DNA of 64,000 nt from Daphnia carinata (taxonomy: Eukaryota > Arthropoda > Branchiopoda > Diplostraca > Daphniidae): contig NC_081331.1 in assembly GCF_022539665.2 (NCBI RefSeq), forward strand, positions 8,091,534-8,155,533, read 5' to 3'. Within the stretch, counting starts at the first letter, position 1. The number at the start of each line of letters is the position of its first letter. A model generated the notes under the pieces. The model did not search any database, was not told the origin of the DNA, and saw nothing but the letters and a program-made list of their open reading frames with translations. This document shows, piece by piece, positions 18,898 to 30,815 of this stretch. The translations under genes were made by a program, and so were the position numbers.

Positions 18898-19188
18898 TTA
18901 CGTAACGAAAATGCTGATGATCTCGGCGCGGTACCATGCGCCGTACATGTAGTGATGCACTCCATAAATCTGATGGATAAAACGTTGCCCTTTGATTCGG
19001 AATGATTCTTTATCCGCCTCGTAAGTATCGGCTATTTCGTCCAACATTCCAATGAGCACGTCATTGTTATGTTGCAGTTGAAGCCAGAACTCATTTGGAG
19101 ATACGGAATAAGTGACGTACACCTTCACACAATAAACGCGCGGCTGACCCTCCGTAACCGACTCCGACGTCGATGGCTCTGGCATCAC
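18898..19188 (-). pseudogene. tudor gene piece: start of a Tudor domain
   Basis: The minus-strand frame reads VTYSVSPNEFWLQLQH, then GQRFIHQIYGVHHYMYG and GAWYRAEIISIF, the start of the Tudor domain whose second half appears at 17.7-18.1 kb and 21.2-21.5 kb. Its last 85 bp (18,907-18,991) are a direct repeat of 18,055-18,139. This piece shows what the authentic upstream sequence of that domain is, and so proves that the other two copies are chimeric at that point. Confidence 0.6.
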
Positions 19189-19329
19189 AGGTGTAAGTTT
19201 CTACGTTCGTCTCATTGAAACCAGTTTGCTGCTGGCCGACATGGTTCGCATGCTGAACACGTAGTACTCCGGTAAATTGCGATGTAGCGTTACCTTATGT
19301 CACTTGTTTAATCTGTGGTTCTTTTTATT

Positions 19330-20677
19330 TGTTCAAAGACGAAACTCAAGGATTCATCCTGAATGCCAAAGTAGGTTCTGCTTGTGCAGTGCAGTATGAA
19401 ACAGACAACCAATGGTACCGCGGAAAGATAACTGAAATGAAGGAATCTTCTTTAACACCTCAGTTCACCGTGCTATTTGTTGATTGCGGCAATACCCAGC
19501 TGGGTTCCCCGAAACAAGTAACGTATATTGACGAGTCCTTTGTTCAACTACCACCGTTAGCTTACCATTGCAAGCTGGAAGGAATAGAAGGCTCCCGGAC
19601 TTGGACGATTGAAGGAGAGAACAAATTCAAAGAATACAGTATGGACAAAACTTTTACCGCCACTTTCGCTGCCTGCGATTCTGAAGGCAAATAGCCTACC
19701 CCATACAACTGGTCGATGAAAATGGAGGTGTTAAAATCATCATCAATGACTTGTTTATGACAAAATCAACATGCCTTTCACCACCCAGTGAAGGGTATAC
19801 CTATCTTCCGGTACCAGAAACGCCAATCGATGTGGACATTGCATGGTATCATAACCCAGGTAGGATCTTCACTAGCCCAGTGGATCTCTCAGCGTATCAG
19901 GTAAAGCATATCTTTTGTTCAAAGAACTTCAGGCTATTTTGATTCATGATTAACATGTTTTCCTTCAAATGCTAGAGTGAATTGGATGAACTTGAAAAGT
20001 TTTATTCACCCTTATCTCATGATGAACTGGTAGAGGACCAACCCAGAGTTGGATTGCCTTGCGTGGCTCGCTTTGCCGGAGACGAACGTTACTACCGATC
20101 ACGAATTCTAGCTATTCAAGATAGCGTAGCCAAAGTGCTTTTTGTTGACTACCGAAATGACCAGGACACTCCATTGTCGCAGTTGAAACGGATTGTTCCG
20201 CGCTTCATGAAATTTCCACAGCTGGTAACTTTGAATATTACGTTTTTACCACGTAATGTAACAACCAATCAAGTCTCGAATTCGTGTTTTAGACATGGCA
20301 TTCGAAATTGAAGGGAGTGAAGAAAATGGTTACCGGCCCACTCAATCCCAATCCACAAAAACACATAGCCGCCTGCTTTTTAACTGAACAGACGATCTCC
20401 GCATCGTTCCATCCCGTTGGTCCAGGTAAACGTTACTTTACTAATCATAAAGTGATCATATCAAACGAATATCATCAATTGTTAGATAACAACGGAATAT
20501 TCGAAGTGGATCCGGTAGTTCCCGGGATTGGCGATGTGGCGCAATACTTGATTCAACAAAAAATCTTGGACAGCATCCCAATGGAAACTGAAACAAAATT
20601 TGCGGCCCAGAATTTAAATTTCGATCCAGGGGAAATCATTTCCACTCATGCCGTAGCTCCTTACGTCAAATCAGCCA
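19330..20677 (+). pseudogene. tudor gene piece: two Tudor domains, interrupted
   Basis: Plus-strand Tudor cores: AVQYETDNQWYRGKIT with TVLFVDCGNTQ (19,330-19,690), then CVARFAGDERYYRSRIL with KVLFVDYRNDQ (19,985-20,310), followed by a linker (20,308-20,694) ending ATEFWV. Between the first two domains an in-frame TAG (19,692-19,694) and a frame change occur. A likely intron lies between about 19,900 and 19,977. The piece runs directly into inverted-repeat arm 2. Confidence 0.6.
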
Positions 20678-21495
20678 CTGAGTTCTGGGTTTAATTAGAA
20701 CCGAAATCGATCTTTGGCATCTCGGAACGTATTGACGTTCTGGTTCTTGATCCCGAGTTCACCAACTGCAAAGATTATACGGCCTCCGTCGGTAAGCCTT
20801 GCCTGGCGTTCTTCGCCGACGATGGTTGCTGGTATCGCGCTACTGTCGTATCTGTTGACGGGGACACTGCCACTGTTCATTACGTGGATTACGGCAACAG
20901 TTGCGCAGTAAACATCAGCGATTTGCGACGGCTACCAGTGGATGTGTCTCACCAACCTGCCGCTGCTTATAAATGCAGTGTAGTTGGAGCAGAAGCTTTC
21001 ACAGAAGAAGTTTCACTGGCTTTTGAAACTGTCATTGTCGAATCGGAAGCCTTCACCGTACACTGCGCGAACGTGATCGATGGAACCCTGAACGTTCGCC
21101 TCTTCTCCACCGATGGCGTCGACTTGATTGAACAGCTGTGTAACTCGTACTTGCATCGACCATCCATCGAAGAATTACATGTAGTATATAGGGCAACGTT
21201 TTATCCATCAGATTTATGGAGTGCATCACTACATGTACGGCGCATGGTACCGCGCCGAGATCATCAGCATTTTCAAAGACTTTACAGAAGTTCGGTTCAT
21301 CGATTACGGTGATACTCTCCGCGTCTCACAGGAAGATATACTCAATTTACCTGAGAAATTCTTAAACATTCCGGTCATGGCTATCCAGGGAAATTTGTCT
21401 GTGGAATGTTCGGAAGCGACTGCAGAAAAATTCAACGACATTTGTTCCCAGTTGGAGCAAATGCTCTGGGCATCATTGGGAACGGATAATAACGG
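20678..21495 (+). repeat. Inverted repeat arm 2 of the tudor locus, with Tudor domains
   Basis: Reverse-complement partner of 17,834-18,651. It carries the same pair of Tudor domains on the plus strand and the same chimeric jump at about 21,190. A TAA at 20,692-20,694 interrupts the frame where the other arm has CAA. At 21,495/21,496 it ends abruptly against an oppositely oriented tudor segment. Confidence 0.9.
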
Positions 21496-23272
21496 TTGTT
21501 GTCTTCTTCCCACAAAACTACGCCGTAATGGCCAAGATGGCTTCTAACATCTGCATACAGAAGTGGGGAATTGGGATTAGAAGCATACACTGCCGTGAGC
21601 TCCGAAACCATATCATTCAGACTGTCGACGGGGATGTTCTCAAACTGTCCAAAAAAACAGCCGGGGTTCTCTGGATGGATCACGCAAAGGCTTTCTTCCA
21701 AATCTAATTGAACTGGAGAAATCTGTTGATGGATGTAAACAAATTCGAAAGTTACACAACTGTTTGAAAGCATGCAAATTCTGATTATACTTACATCCGT
21801 AACGCACGTAGGGACCACATTGCTCTTCGGTGGTGTTGATGGGCTTGAGGCGACGGTTTGAAATTTTGTTGCGAGAAGGTTCGACTGAATCGAAACAAGA
21901 ACTTCCTGTAAACTATGGCCGTTGGGGCCGTAGAGATTTACTTTCTGTTTCCCCTCATCATCTTCCACAACTTCGACTTGCAGATAGTCGGCTGAGTTCA
22001 CTAATGCAGTGAATATTTCTTTCAGGCCAGTGAGTTTCAAAACTTCTTCCACACCAAATAAAGACACTCGATAAGCAAACAAGCGTGGCATCAGCAATTC
22101 ATCCGGGATGTGGCAAATCAAAGAAAGGCTAACCGGCTCTTGCGTTCCAATATCGACGAAATAAACAGTACAACTGCATAGGTTACCACACTCGTTGACG
22201 CCTGCGATCAATCCGCGATGGAAAAGCTTATCGGTAGGAGAAACTGCAATACATAGGGTACCCAGCTTCGGTTTTCCATGCATCGGACGGCTAACTACAG
22301 TGTTGAGTTTTTTGCGTAAGCTCATAAGATCTTTGACTTCACTTTTCAGTTGGACATAGAATTTTAGAGGTCCGTTGGGAATGTGTGTTACGATGACATC
22401 GTGCCTTCCGCAATGAGGTATATCGTTTGTTACGAACGCTCTGGGAGGGATTGGCGATTGTTTCGAGGAGTAGCTTGTCGTCACCGTAAAAGCAGGGTGT
22501 TGGTCACGATAAGTAGATGGGATGGCGAGCGCAGGTGGTAGTGTGTTGTTGGCGGCCGAACTGTTGCCTCCTATTTGGCCAATGTTGGCAGCAGCCGTCA
22601 TGAAGGCAGGTTGTCTTTCGAGCACATCACACATGTTTAATGCTTCATGGTATGTCTGTGCGGCTACACCCAATCCTTGTTGAATCATCAAGGATGCCAA
22701 AAGTTGATTGTTAGAGTCAAAGAGCCGCACACCTTGGTGTTCACCATACATCCCCATTGGTGCAGCTTTCCATGTTCTGTTTTCCACATTAATTTTTAAG
22801 AACATCATGGCAGGCTCACTCCACTGAGAATGATCTCCAGGTCCACGTGGGGCTACCATATCAACAAGGATGAATTTACTTGCCAAAGGAGGCCACTCTA
22901 TAATGTGTTTAGCCTCATGCCCAGGAATATCTAATGTTCGAACAAAGGCTAAAGGAACAGAGTGAGTATCTCCAGAATCAATGCAAAAACTTCAATTGTG
23001 CCTGAATGACTGAGTTTGAGTTCGCGCACTCTTGCCCTGTGCCACTGGTGATTCATCAGCAAACAACAAACTTGATCCAACATATTTAGATTCAACGGGG
23101 GAGGCATTATTTCCAGAAAATGTCGGACAGATTCGAGATATTTTTCCATTAACAAATACAGGCTTCGGTCGTGGGTCATCCCCCAGAAATAGACACATGG
23201 TCCTTGACGACCTCGGGGGGAATCATCAATGTGAGTTACACGTACTAGCATACTAGCACCCACCATTTTCAA
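21496..23272 (-). pseudogene. tudor N-terminal part: two extended Tudor domains plus part of a third
   Basis: Minus strand from a Met at 23,272. The first domain reads VRVTHIDDSPRG, then NHQWHRARVRELKLS and PMGMYGEHQGVRLFDS; the second reads VTHIPNGPLKFYVQL, LFHRGLIAGVNE and TVYFVDIGTQEPV. An in-frame 72-bp intron lies at 21,723-21,794 (GTAAGT...CAACAG). A single extra T in a 5-T run near 22,989 breaks the frame between 23,272-22,990 and the rest. A third domain begins but is cut at 21,496. Similar multi-Tudor scaffolds organise germ granules and bind dimethyl-arginine on PIWI proteins. I read this as the 5' part of a tudor orthologue, frameshifted in this assembly. Confidence 0.65.
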
Positions 23273-23340
23273 GCACTGGCTAGATTTACATGAAATCTCT
23301 GCAATATCACAAGATTTAAGTTAGAACGACTGAACACTTA

Positions 23341-23897
23341 TCATTGTAACAACAATGACCACAACGATAAGCGAGGAACAACCCACGCTTGGCACTGGTC
23401 ATGGCCTACTATAATAACGGCCAGCAAGCGCGCAATACCCCCTGCGCCTAAAACTGAATTGCCAGAGGGGCCTAATACCCCAAATCGAAGTCCACTTTCT
23501 ACAGCTTCATCCCACCCATTCCAATTTCTTTTACTTTTCCCACTGATTGGCAATGGTGGAGAGGTACTACTGTCGTAGTACCAAACAGTGGAAAGTGGAG
23601 CTCGGTGTTGCATCAATTCTCTCTCGTTAACCGTAAACAAGCAAAATGGCTACGTAATTTCAAAGAAAAAAGAATCTGAAGAACAGATGGCTTGGTATAC
23701 AAAGAAATTCTTACACCGTGGTCATCATAAGTCATCTGTCATCGGTCCACTTGACATCACCTCTATTCTGATTCGTATCTGGAAAACGGTAAGCTATCAG
23801 TCGTGCAATCACTGACAATTAATAGTTTTCGTCTGTTATTATTGTGGTTGTGTTGTATTATTTATGACCGCAGCTCTATTTGGTTCCTTTAATCTAG
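23341..23897. other. Intergenic stretch before the transposase
   Basis: No credible gene or RNA was found. No terminal inverted repeat matching the downstream flank of the transposase was seen by eye. Confidence 0.4.
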
Positions 23898-25613
23898 ATG
23901 GTTCGTAATTATAAGCGAAAACGGTCACATTCTCCGCCAAAAGAAGAGATAATGCATCGCGCTGTAACTTCTGTGTTAGCGGGAGGACATTCGATACGGC
24001 ATGCCAGTTCATTTTTCAATGTTAAGAATTCCACTTTGGGCAGGTATTTGAAGACATTTCGCGAAAGTGGTCCTCCGCTTTCAACACAACGTGGTATGCG
24101 ACTGGAACATGCTCGTCAAATTATTCCGATTGGGTTCGAGATGGAATTGGCCAATTATTTGAAGACTTGCTGTTTGATGAGCCACGGCCTAACTCCAAGA
24201 GAATCCTGGTGCTTAGCCTTTAAATTTGACATCGCTAACGGTTTAACCGTGCCAACAAATTGGATAGAGAAAGAAAAGGCATCCGAAGATTGGTTTGCGT
24301 ATTTTTTAAAACGCAACCCGTCTTTGTCTATCCGCGCACCCGAGGCGACAAGTCAGGTACGTGCCAGTGCATTTAACGCACTCGTTGTAGACAAGTTTTT
24401 CGATAATTTAATTGAAGTCATGACCAAATATCGCATCCGACCCGGCCGGATCTGGAACACGGATGAGACGGGCATTCCAACTGTCTTGTCACCACCGAAT
24501 GTTGTCGCTACAAAGGAATTAAAACAAGTCCAATTAACGGTTTCGGCTGAGCGTGGAGTAACCAATACAATAGTTGGCTTCATCTGTGATGCTGGAACTC
24601 ATTGTCCACCCGTCTACGTATTCCCCCGTAAAAACTTCCTTTCGTCAATGTCTTCTCATGGACCACCTGGTTGTCTTGGTATTGCCCATCCTAGTGGTTG
24701 GATCAACGCCGACACTTTTTTGATGGCACTTCAGCACTTCAAGAAGTTTGTTGATTGTTCCGTCGACAATCCTATTCTCCTTCTACTTGACAACCACAGC
24801 AGCCACATGGACTACAAAGTTATATGTTTCGCAAAGGAAAGCGGAATTCATATGTTGACGTTTCCGCCACACTGCTCTCATCGGCTGCAGCCGTTGGACA
24901 TCGCCGTCTTCGGTCCATTTAAATCTGCTTTAAGAAACAGGTTTCAAGATTGGCTGAATCTTAATTCCGGCAAAAGAATCAGCATTCACGATGTTGCGGA
25001 GTTGACTCGGGATCCTTATTTGTTGTCATTTACTCCAGAGAACATCATATCGGGTTTTAAGAACAGCGGCATTTCCCCTTTCAATAGAGGCATTTTCCCT
25101 GCTTCGCTCTATACGCCGTCGTTTGCCACTGATCGCCCGATTGGTAAGATTAAATCTTAAGTTATTTTGATTTATATTATTCTGAAAATCAATTTATTTA
25201 TTATAGAGTCGCTGTCGACCGATCCGTCGGAACCGTTGTTTCCTCCAGCGGCGCCTGAGACAGATTTATCGGTTCCGCATTCTCCTGAAGAAGCGCTACC
25301 AAACGATCGGATCGTCTTTCAAGTTCTGTCAACGCCCGCTCGGACCGGATCTAATGGTGTTTCTAGTCCGATTGTGCTCCCGGTAAATGTGATACCGTTT
25401 CCTAGGGTTAGCTCAATCTCTAGTGTGAGTGGAAGGCAGAGGACACAGGGCCGGACGAGGATACTTACGACCACACCGGACAAAAATGCGAAGATCGAAG
25501 AGGCTACCAACAGAAAAACACGCAAGCCTCCCGCTCGTCAATTGGGTAAAAAACTTAGGCAGCCAATAGTCAATGATGAAAACAACTTGCGTAAAGAAGA
25601 AGAGGAACATTGA
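23898..25613 (+). CDS. pogo/Tigger-like DDE transposase (or derived gene)
   Basis: Two exons (23,898-25,143 and 25,207-25,613; intron GTAAGA...ATAG joins in phase). The N-terminus (residues ~10-55) is a psq-type helix-turn-helix with RHASSFFNVKNSTLGRYL, followed by a CENP-B-like DNA-binding stretch (WFAYFLKRNPSLSIRAPE). The DDE_1 catalytic core has WNTDETG (about residue 190), LLLLDNHSSH (about 297) and LDIAVFGPFK (about 333), so all three acidic residues are present. The second exon is a Pro/Ser-rich then basic tail. A two-base shift at the stop would add about 35 residues rich in Arg and Ser, so the true C-terminus is uncertain. The core is uninterrupted. No TIR was identified, so it may be a single-copy derived gene of the Jerky/Tigger-derived kind. 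Confidence 0.85.
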
Positions 25614-25719
25614 ACATTGACTCTGATCCCCTATATCGCCCAGTCTATATCGCACCCGCGCCAACAAGAACACGTTCCAGTCGCCAGACTAAAGCTAATC
25701 CGCGACCGGATATACAAAT

Positions 25720-26959
25720 TTAATTATTGTTACTATGTTAATTTTGTACAAAACATATTACAACTCAGCTGTGATTATATATTATGAGTTTTCATCATTC
25801 CTATTTTGGTATTAAAATGTTTTTTAACACTGACCTCCCTTTTTGTCGTTTCCTCTGGGCAATTTTCTAGTCTACAGCAACTTAAAAATATTCTCGCCGA
25901 TCGGTTTAGCAAACCATGCCAAACTATATACTGGCTGGTTTGTAATAAGACAACGTAATTGAAAACATTGTTTCAAAAATTTTAGGACCAACCAGTAACA
26001 CGATATTGGCTCTGTCCTAAGTTACCCCAGGTCCGTCCCAAGTTACCCCGGTGATCGAGTAAGTCAATTTTAAGCCAATTTCTTATTTTTTTCTTGCCAC
26101 TAAAATTTAAAATATTTTCCAGAAAAAAATTCAGTATATAAATTAAGAAAGTGTGGTTTTTATGGAAAAGAGATTTTTTTAAAATCTATCATTAGTCAAG
26201 AGTTTTTTGACGAAAAAGAAACGCGTCCCAATTAGCCCCGGTCTCCCCCTACTGCTAAAGCTTCGTTTTCTTTGGTACCGTATTTTGTCTCAGCTTTTTT
26301 TAATTGTCTACTAGAATATAATAATATAATATAATAATAATATATAGAATATAAAGTATGCAATCGGATGTTCATGGCCATTTTTTATTTGCGAAAATGC
26401 CACTCCTATGGTAACGAATCGTCTAGCGAAGCCCCTTCTTACCTTCTTTCTTAAATAGACTAGAACCTCATACCTGTAGCCCCTTGTTACTCAGAGCCTT
26501 CATTTACTAACCTAGTTGTAAAACTCCCTTAAGAATATAAAAATAATGAAGACATGTCTGGGCACGCTGGCTAAAAATAGATTTATTCCGGTTGGTCCGA
26601 GATTACCCGAAATGGCCTAAAACCGCCCGACCGATTTCTAGCTATCGTCCAAATTCGTTCGATACCGCCCGAATTTGCCCGCCTATACCTCTCCATTGCG
26701 CCCAAAATCGCCCGATACCGCCTGATATTGCCGCCTATCCTTTAACACTGTCCCGCGAGGCACTCACGGTCGAAGGCTAACATATAAGAAGCCATCGACA
26801 ACTCACAGTAGTTAGTCGACCCCTTGAAGAACTATCTCGTGTAGACCTTCAGCACCCTTCCGAGCCGCTACCTCATCCTTTCCAGCTGAAGCGTAAGTCT
26901 TCCTCTTGTTGCTCTAACCTGCTTGTTCCTCAGTACCCCCTACACTAGGTTTTCTGCTA
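25720..26959. other. AT-rich spacer with an LTR-like promoter block
   Basis: 25,720-26,560 has no gene; the phrase AAGTTACCCC occurs twice at about 26,020-26,050. From about 26,600 to 26,780 the sequence is rich in CCGCCCGA-like repeats. At 26,780-26,900 a TATA-like CATATAAGAAGCC is followed by C/T-rich sequence, like the promoter and R region of an LTR. It could belong to either neighbouring retroelement relic. Confidence 0.3.
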
Positions 26960-27560
26960 AGATCCTTATGTGTTAATTGAGTTAACGGGTGATAAGTTAA
27001 CGGCAATTGAATAAATAATTTTTATAAATCTTCTATATCGTATAGTTTACTATTTTACCAATTTCCGCGAAAACTGATTTCCGAATCTCACGGATAAAGT
27101 AACCCTTCCCAGCGTATGTAACTTCTTCTCCCCTACATCATACAAATCGAAATCAAGCTGACTGCAAATCACTTGGCCCCTTAGGGTGCAACCTTTTAAA
27201 TAATCTTAGACGCGCCTGAATTGAATACTGCTTGTAACGGGATCTGAAAATTTGTAAATGGAATTCTCGGTGTTAATTCATTCGTATTCGATCTTAGCTT
27301 AGCGACTTGTCGGGATTTAAGCTGAGGCTCCCTATCAACTGACCCAAAGTTACAGTTGATACCTATTGGTTTCTCTGACGCTGAGGAGGACCTGGGATGA
27401 TAGGCCTTTTCGGATTTTTCGACCTAGGGCAATTGTTTGACCTATGGTAAATTACCCGTCAACAATAGCAAACTGGTGGTTGAGCTTATTCCAAGTACTG
27501 ACGTTGGAATAGGCGACAATCAGCCTGAGAACGACTACGATATCCCCAAAAATTACAAAT
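26960..27560 (-). pseudogene. Decayed Gypsy relic (pol start and gag end)
   Basis: Minus-strand similarity to the intact element's gag-pol junction (11,500-11,900) is visible at DNA level: the protease region, the CAGTTGAT/ATCAACTG stem at about 27,336-27,362, and zinc-knuckle remnants. A short RT piece lies at about 26,955-26,990. Frames are destroyed, and the slippery heptamer is altered to AGAAAAC-like sequence. It is an old relative of the same family. Confidence 0.6.
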
Positions 27561-28059
27561 CAGCCTCAGTTGAGTAGTCCTGTAGTAGAATCATTGGCTG
27601 GTCTCGAAAAAGAAGGTCTAAGAGCTGTAGGCCTAGTCAGAAATTTTTAATAAAGGTTGCGTGTGATTGGAATTCGTTTGGATGGGTTACGCTCCAATAT
27701 CTGTCCTGACTACTGTTACTAGCTTGGAAAGAAAACCAAAAACAGTTTCGTACATGGGTCGCTTGTTGGATAAGAAACATTAACTTTTATATCAAATTGC
27801 CAGAAATTGCAAATCAAATTTTAGAATTGTCTTATAGCTCTGTTTAGCTCATGAAAGGAACGATACGGTATAGTAACACAGCAGAGCTCCCTGTTTCCGA
27901 TAAAGCCAAGTATGGATCAAGGATTGAAAATCATAAAAACAGTCGGCAGGATCGAGGAACTATATCGATTTAAAGTAAAGAGTCCTCCGAGCCTTCTCCC
28001 AGTCAACAGAAGGTTTTGTGAACAAGCTAATTATGCAAACGCATCTACGTCTATTTCAT

Positions 28060-28910
28060 TCAGGAGTTAAGACGACTATGATGCAGCTAAGAGAAAAATT
28101 TTGGATCATCCACGGACGGGAACAATTATAAACAAATTCTAAGATCTTGCGTCATTACCGCAAACAATAATCAAGAGCATTATGGAAGTTATTGCGCCTC
28201 TGCCACTTGACCGGATCCGCAAGAGCCATCGTTTGAGACAACTGGTGTAGACTTCGCAGAAACAATCTACGTGAAGAAGAGTGCTAAATCAAAATCTACC
28301 ACAAAGGCTTACTTTGCCATCTTTACGTGTGCTGTTATCAGAGCCCCGCATTTGGAATTAGTGCACAACTTTTTAACACCTTCATTTTTACGAGCATTGC
28401 GCCGTTTCGTTGCTGGTCCGTTCAAGCCGTCAACAACTCCCAGCCGCTGACCTACACCTCAGAGGATGTGGGGTTGGAAGGCCCGTTAACCCCAATTCAA
28501 CTCCCGATTGGTAGAAGGCTTACTGAGCTTCCTTTCCTCACACAGCAAGATTTTGATCGCTCGTCTAACCGTAAAGCCCTTTTGCGGCGCGAAATACATC
28601 GATTAGCGCTAGTAAAAACTGGTGGAGTCGGTGGCACGTGGAGTATCTGTATGAGCTCGTCCGCCATAACAACTGAAAGTCGAAAAATAAAGTGAAGGCA
28701 GGGGGCGTGGTTCTCGTACACGATGACAATACTCATCAACAAATGTGGAAGTCGGGCATTGTATTGGAAACAGTACCTGGTAGAGATGGACACGTCCGTA
28801 TCATTAGGCTGAAAAAAGCAAAACATGTCATCAAGCGCCCGGTTCAACGCTTATACCCGACGGAACTAAACATCAGACCTAGGAATTCGAACGCTGGAAG
28901 CTGATTTAAT
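28060..28910 (+). pseudogene. BEL/Pao retrotransposon relic (integrase and C-terminal domain)
   Basis: Plus-strand fragments in changing frames: QLREKFWIIHGRE (integrase zinc region), a degraded core, LTPIQLPIGRRLTELP and LTQQDFDRSSNRKALLRR, then VVLVHDDNTHQQMWKSGIV, GRDGHVRIIRLKKA and VIKRPVQRLYPTEL. The last part is the DUF5641-type C-terminus typical of BEL/Pao integrases. Several stops and shifts are present. No LTRs were delimited. Confidence 0.75.
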
Positions 28911-29298
28911 ATAAGCGCCCCAACCGTCAACTAGGGATATCGGGTCGGAGCTTGCAGTTAACGAATCGTAACAACCAATGACTGGCGACGGAATATCAGG
29001 AATCGATTCTCCATCACATCTAGCAGACTCGACGGGGGAGGATTTTGGAAAACGTCGTCATTATTTTAGATTTGCCCGTACCATTAAACCTAATTGGCGA
29101 ATGCGTAGGGAATGAGGAAAGGCTTCCCACGCCACAAGCCCATCTTAGATTTTTTTTTACTGGTCACGACCTCGCTTAGGGTGAGCCTCCAGTAGAATGA
29201 ATTGAGAAATGCTATGTTCAAGTCGTCATACTTACGCAAGACCAATAAATTAAGGAAGGAAAATAAAGAAATTCAAGGTTAAAGTGTTGGCGCGTCTA

Positions 29299-29640
29299 TC
29301 AATCTACTAGGCAATTTCTAACGCAAAGGGTAAAAATAAGTAATAAAATTACAATAAAAATTCTTACAGGATATGCGCATTTGAAAATTTCCTGCAAACG
29401 ATGATGAGCGTATTCTACAATCTTTTCCCCTGGCTTACGTTTAGCTTTATTACATTTCTTTTGATAAAGGTCTTGATTTTCATCTATATGAAAATGATTA
29501 AGAAGAGATTCTTTAATTACGGCGGAATCATGTGGATGAGCTTTCAAAGTCTCCTGAATAATTGAAAAAGCTTTATCTGTCAACTTGACTCTTAACATCT
29601 GAATAGCTTTTTCTTCTGACAAACCTGCCCACACGGCACG
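29299..29640 (-). pseudogene. Gypsy gag relic, capsid part
   Basis: Minus-strand frame with SEEKAIQMLRVKLTDKAF, LLNHFHIDENQDLY and KAKRKPGEKIVEYAH, matching the capsid region of the intact gag. Its upstream continuation is found at 32,150-33,560, about 2.5 kb away, so one decayed gag has been split by an insertion. Confidence 0.7.
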
Positions 29641-29968
29641 ACGGGCCTAAGTACCGCTGCAGAACTTCCTACCATCCTCCTCAGTGTTCTCCATAACCGT
29701 CCTAAATTCCTTTTAGAACCTTCTTTTTGGTCACCTGGTAGTTGCCTGACAGGCTCTTCAGTCCCTCTTACATCACCTTCAGCTAGTACTAAGAACCTCC
29801 CATGATGAAAAAAATTGCGGATATGTATTCGATATACCTAGCTGCTTTATATAAGTTTCATAGAATTTGAATGCAATTAAAACATAAAAGGAATATTAAA
29901 CGACAACAGATTTATTTGAAATTCTATATTCAATTTCAAAAACTTTATCTTTTATTGGGATTCGCGTG

Positions 29969-30087
29969 AAATAGGACTGAAACGATATAGGACTGGGAGA
30001 AATAGGACTGACTTTTAAAATATTTTAGTACAGTCCTATTTCTCCATGGCATTAGTCCTATTTCTCTTTATAGATAGTCCTATTCCG
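29969..30087. repeat. Palindromic cluster of ATAGGACT motifs
   Basis: Three ATAGGACT units on the left (29,971, 29,987 and 30,002 approx.) face three AGTCCTAT units on the right (30,032, 30,053 and 30,075 approx.) across an AT-rich centre. It could be a foldback or the terminus of a small transposon. Confidence 0.6.
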
Positions 30088-30815
30088 TTTAACTTTTTCC
30101 AATTGGAACGACGAGCCTCCAATCCGGATAAATTGCCTAAGAACGTCGGCTTATACCCAATTTCCTTTTTAAAAAACCGATGGTGTTAACTCATTACTTA
30201 AATGGTTCACAAAACTTTTTTTATGGTATTTTAATTAAAATTGCAGGAGAACGTGAACAATATTGTATTTAATAGAGTTCATTTAACAAAATACAATTTG
30301 AGCAAAATCAGAAATATTTATTACTTATATTGCACTTTATGTGGTCATAACAAACTTTTCCAATTGCACTAATGTTTGACTATTTCACACTACTATCGTT
30401 GCATAATATACAGCTCTTACATATTTTGATTTTGCTCTAATAGTATTTTATTACTATTTGTTAATTACCATGAAATTACATGTCCAGTTACATAGGAGGT
30501 GCAATACGTTAGCCCATAGGCATTTTTTAGGTGGTATGATTGAAATTGGTCTATTTTTCCCGTTTTACGACCGAATAGAATGACAGCGAATTTTATTTTT
30601 CAGTAGACTATGCATTTCCACCGCTAATGGCTGTTTCCTAGTTTTAACCTGAAATTTCTAATATAAGGAATTGCCGCATTTTCTGACCAGATGTTACAGG
30701 ATTCGGTTTGTCAGGTTTGGCTTTAGTTATTAGAAAAATAGGCAAAATGGTGACGCTAAGCACTTGGCTGGCATAGTAGTAACATCCAAAACTGTCACGA
30801 TGTTGTCCCGGATCA

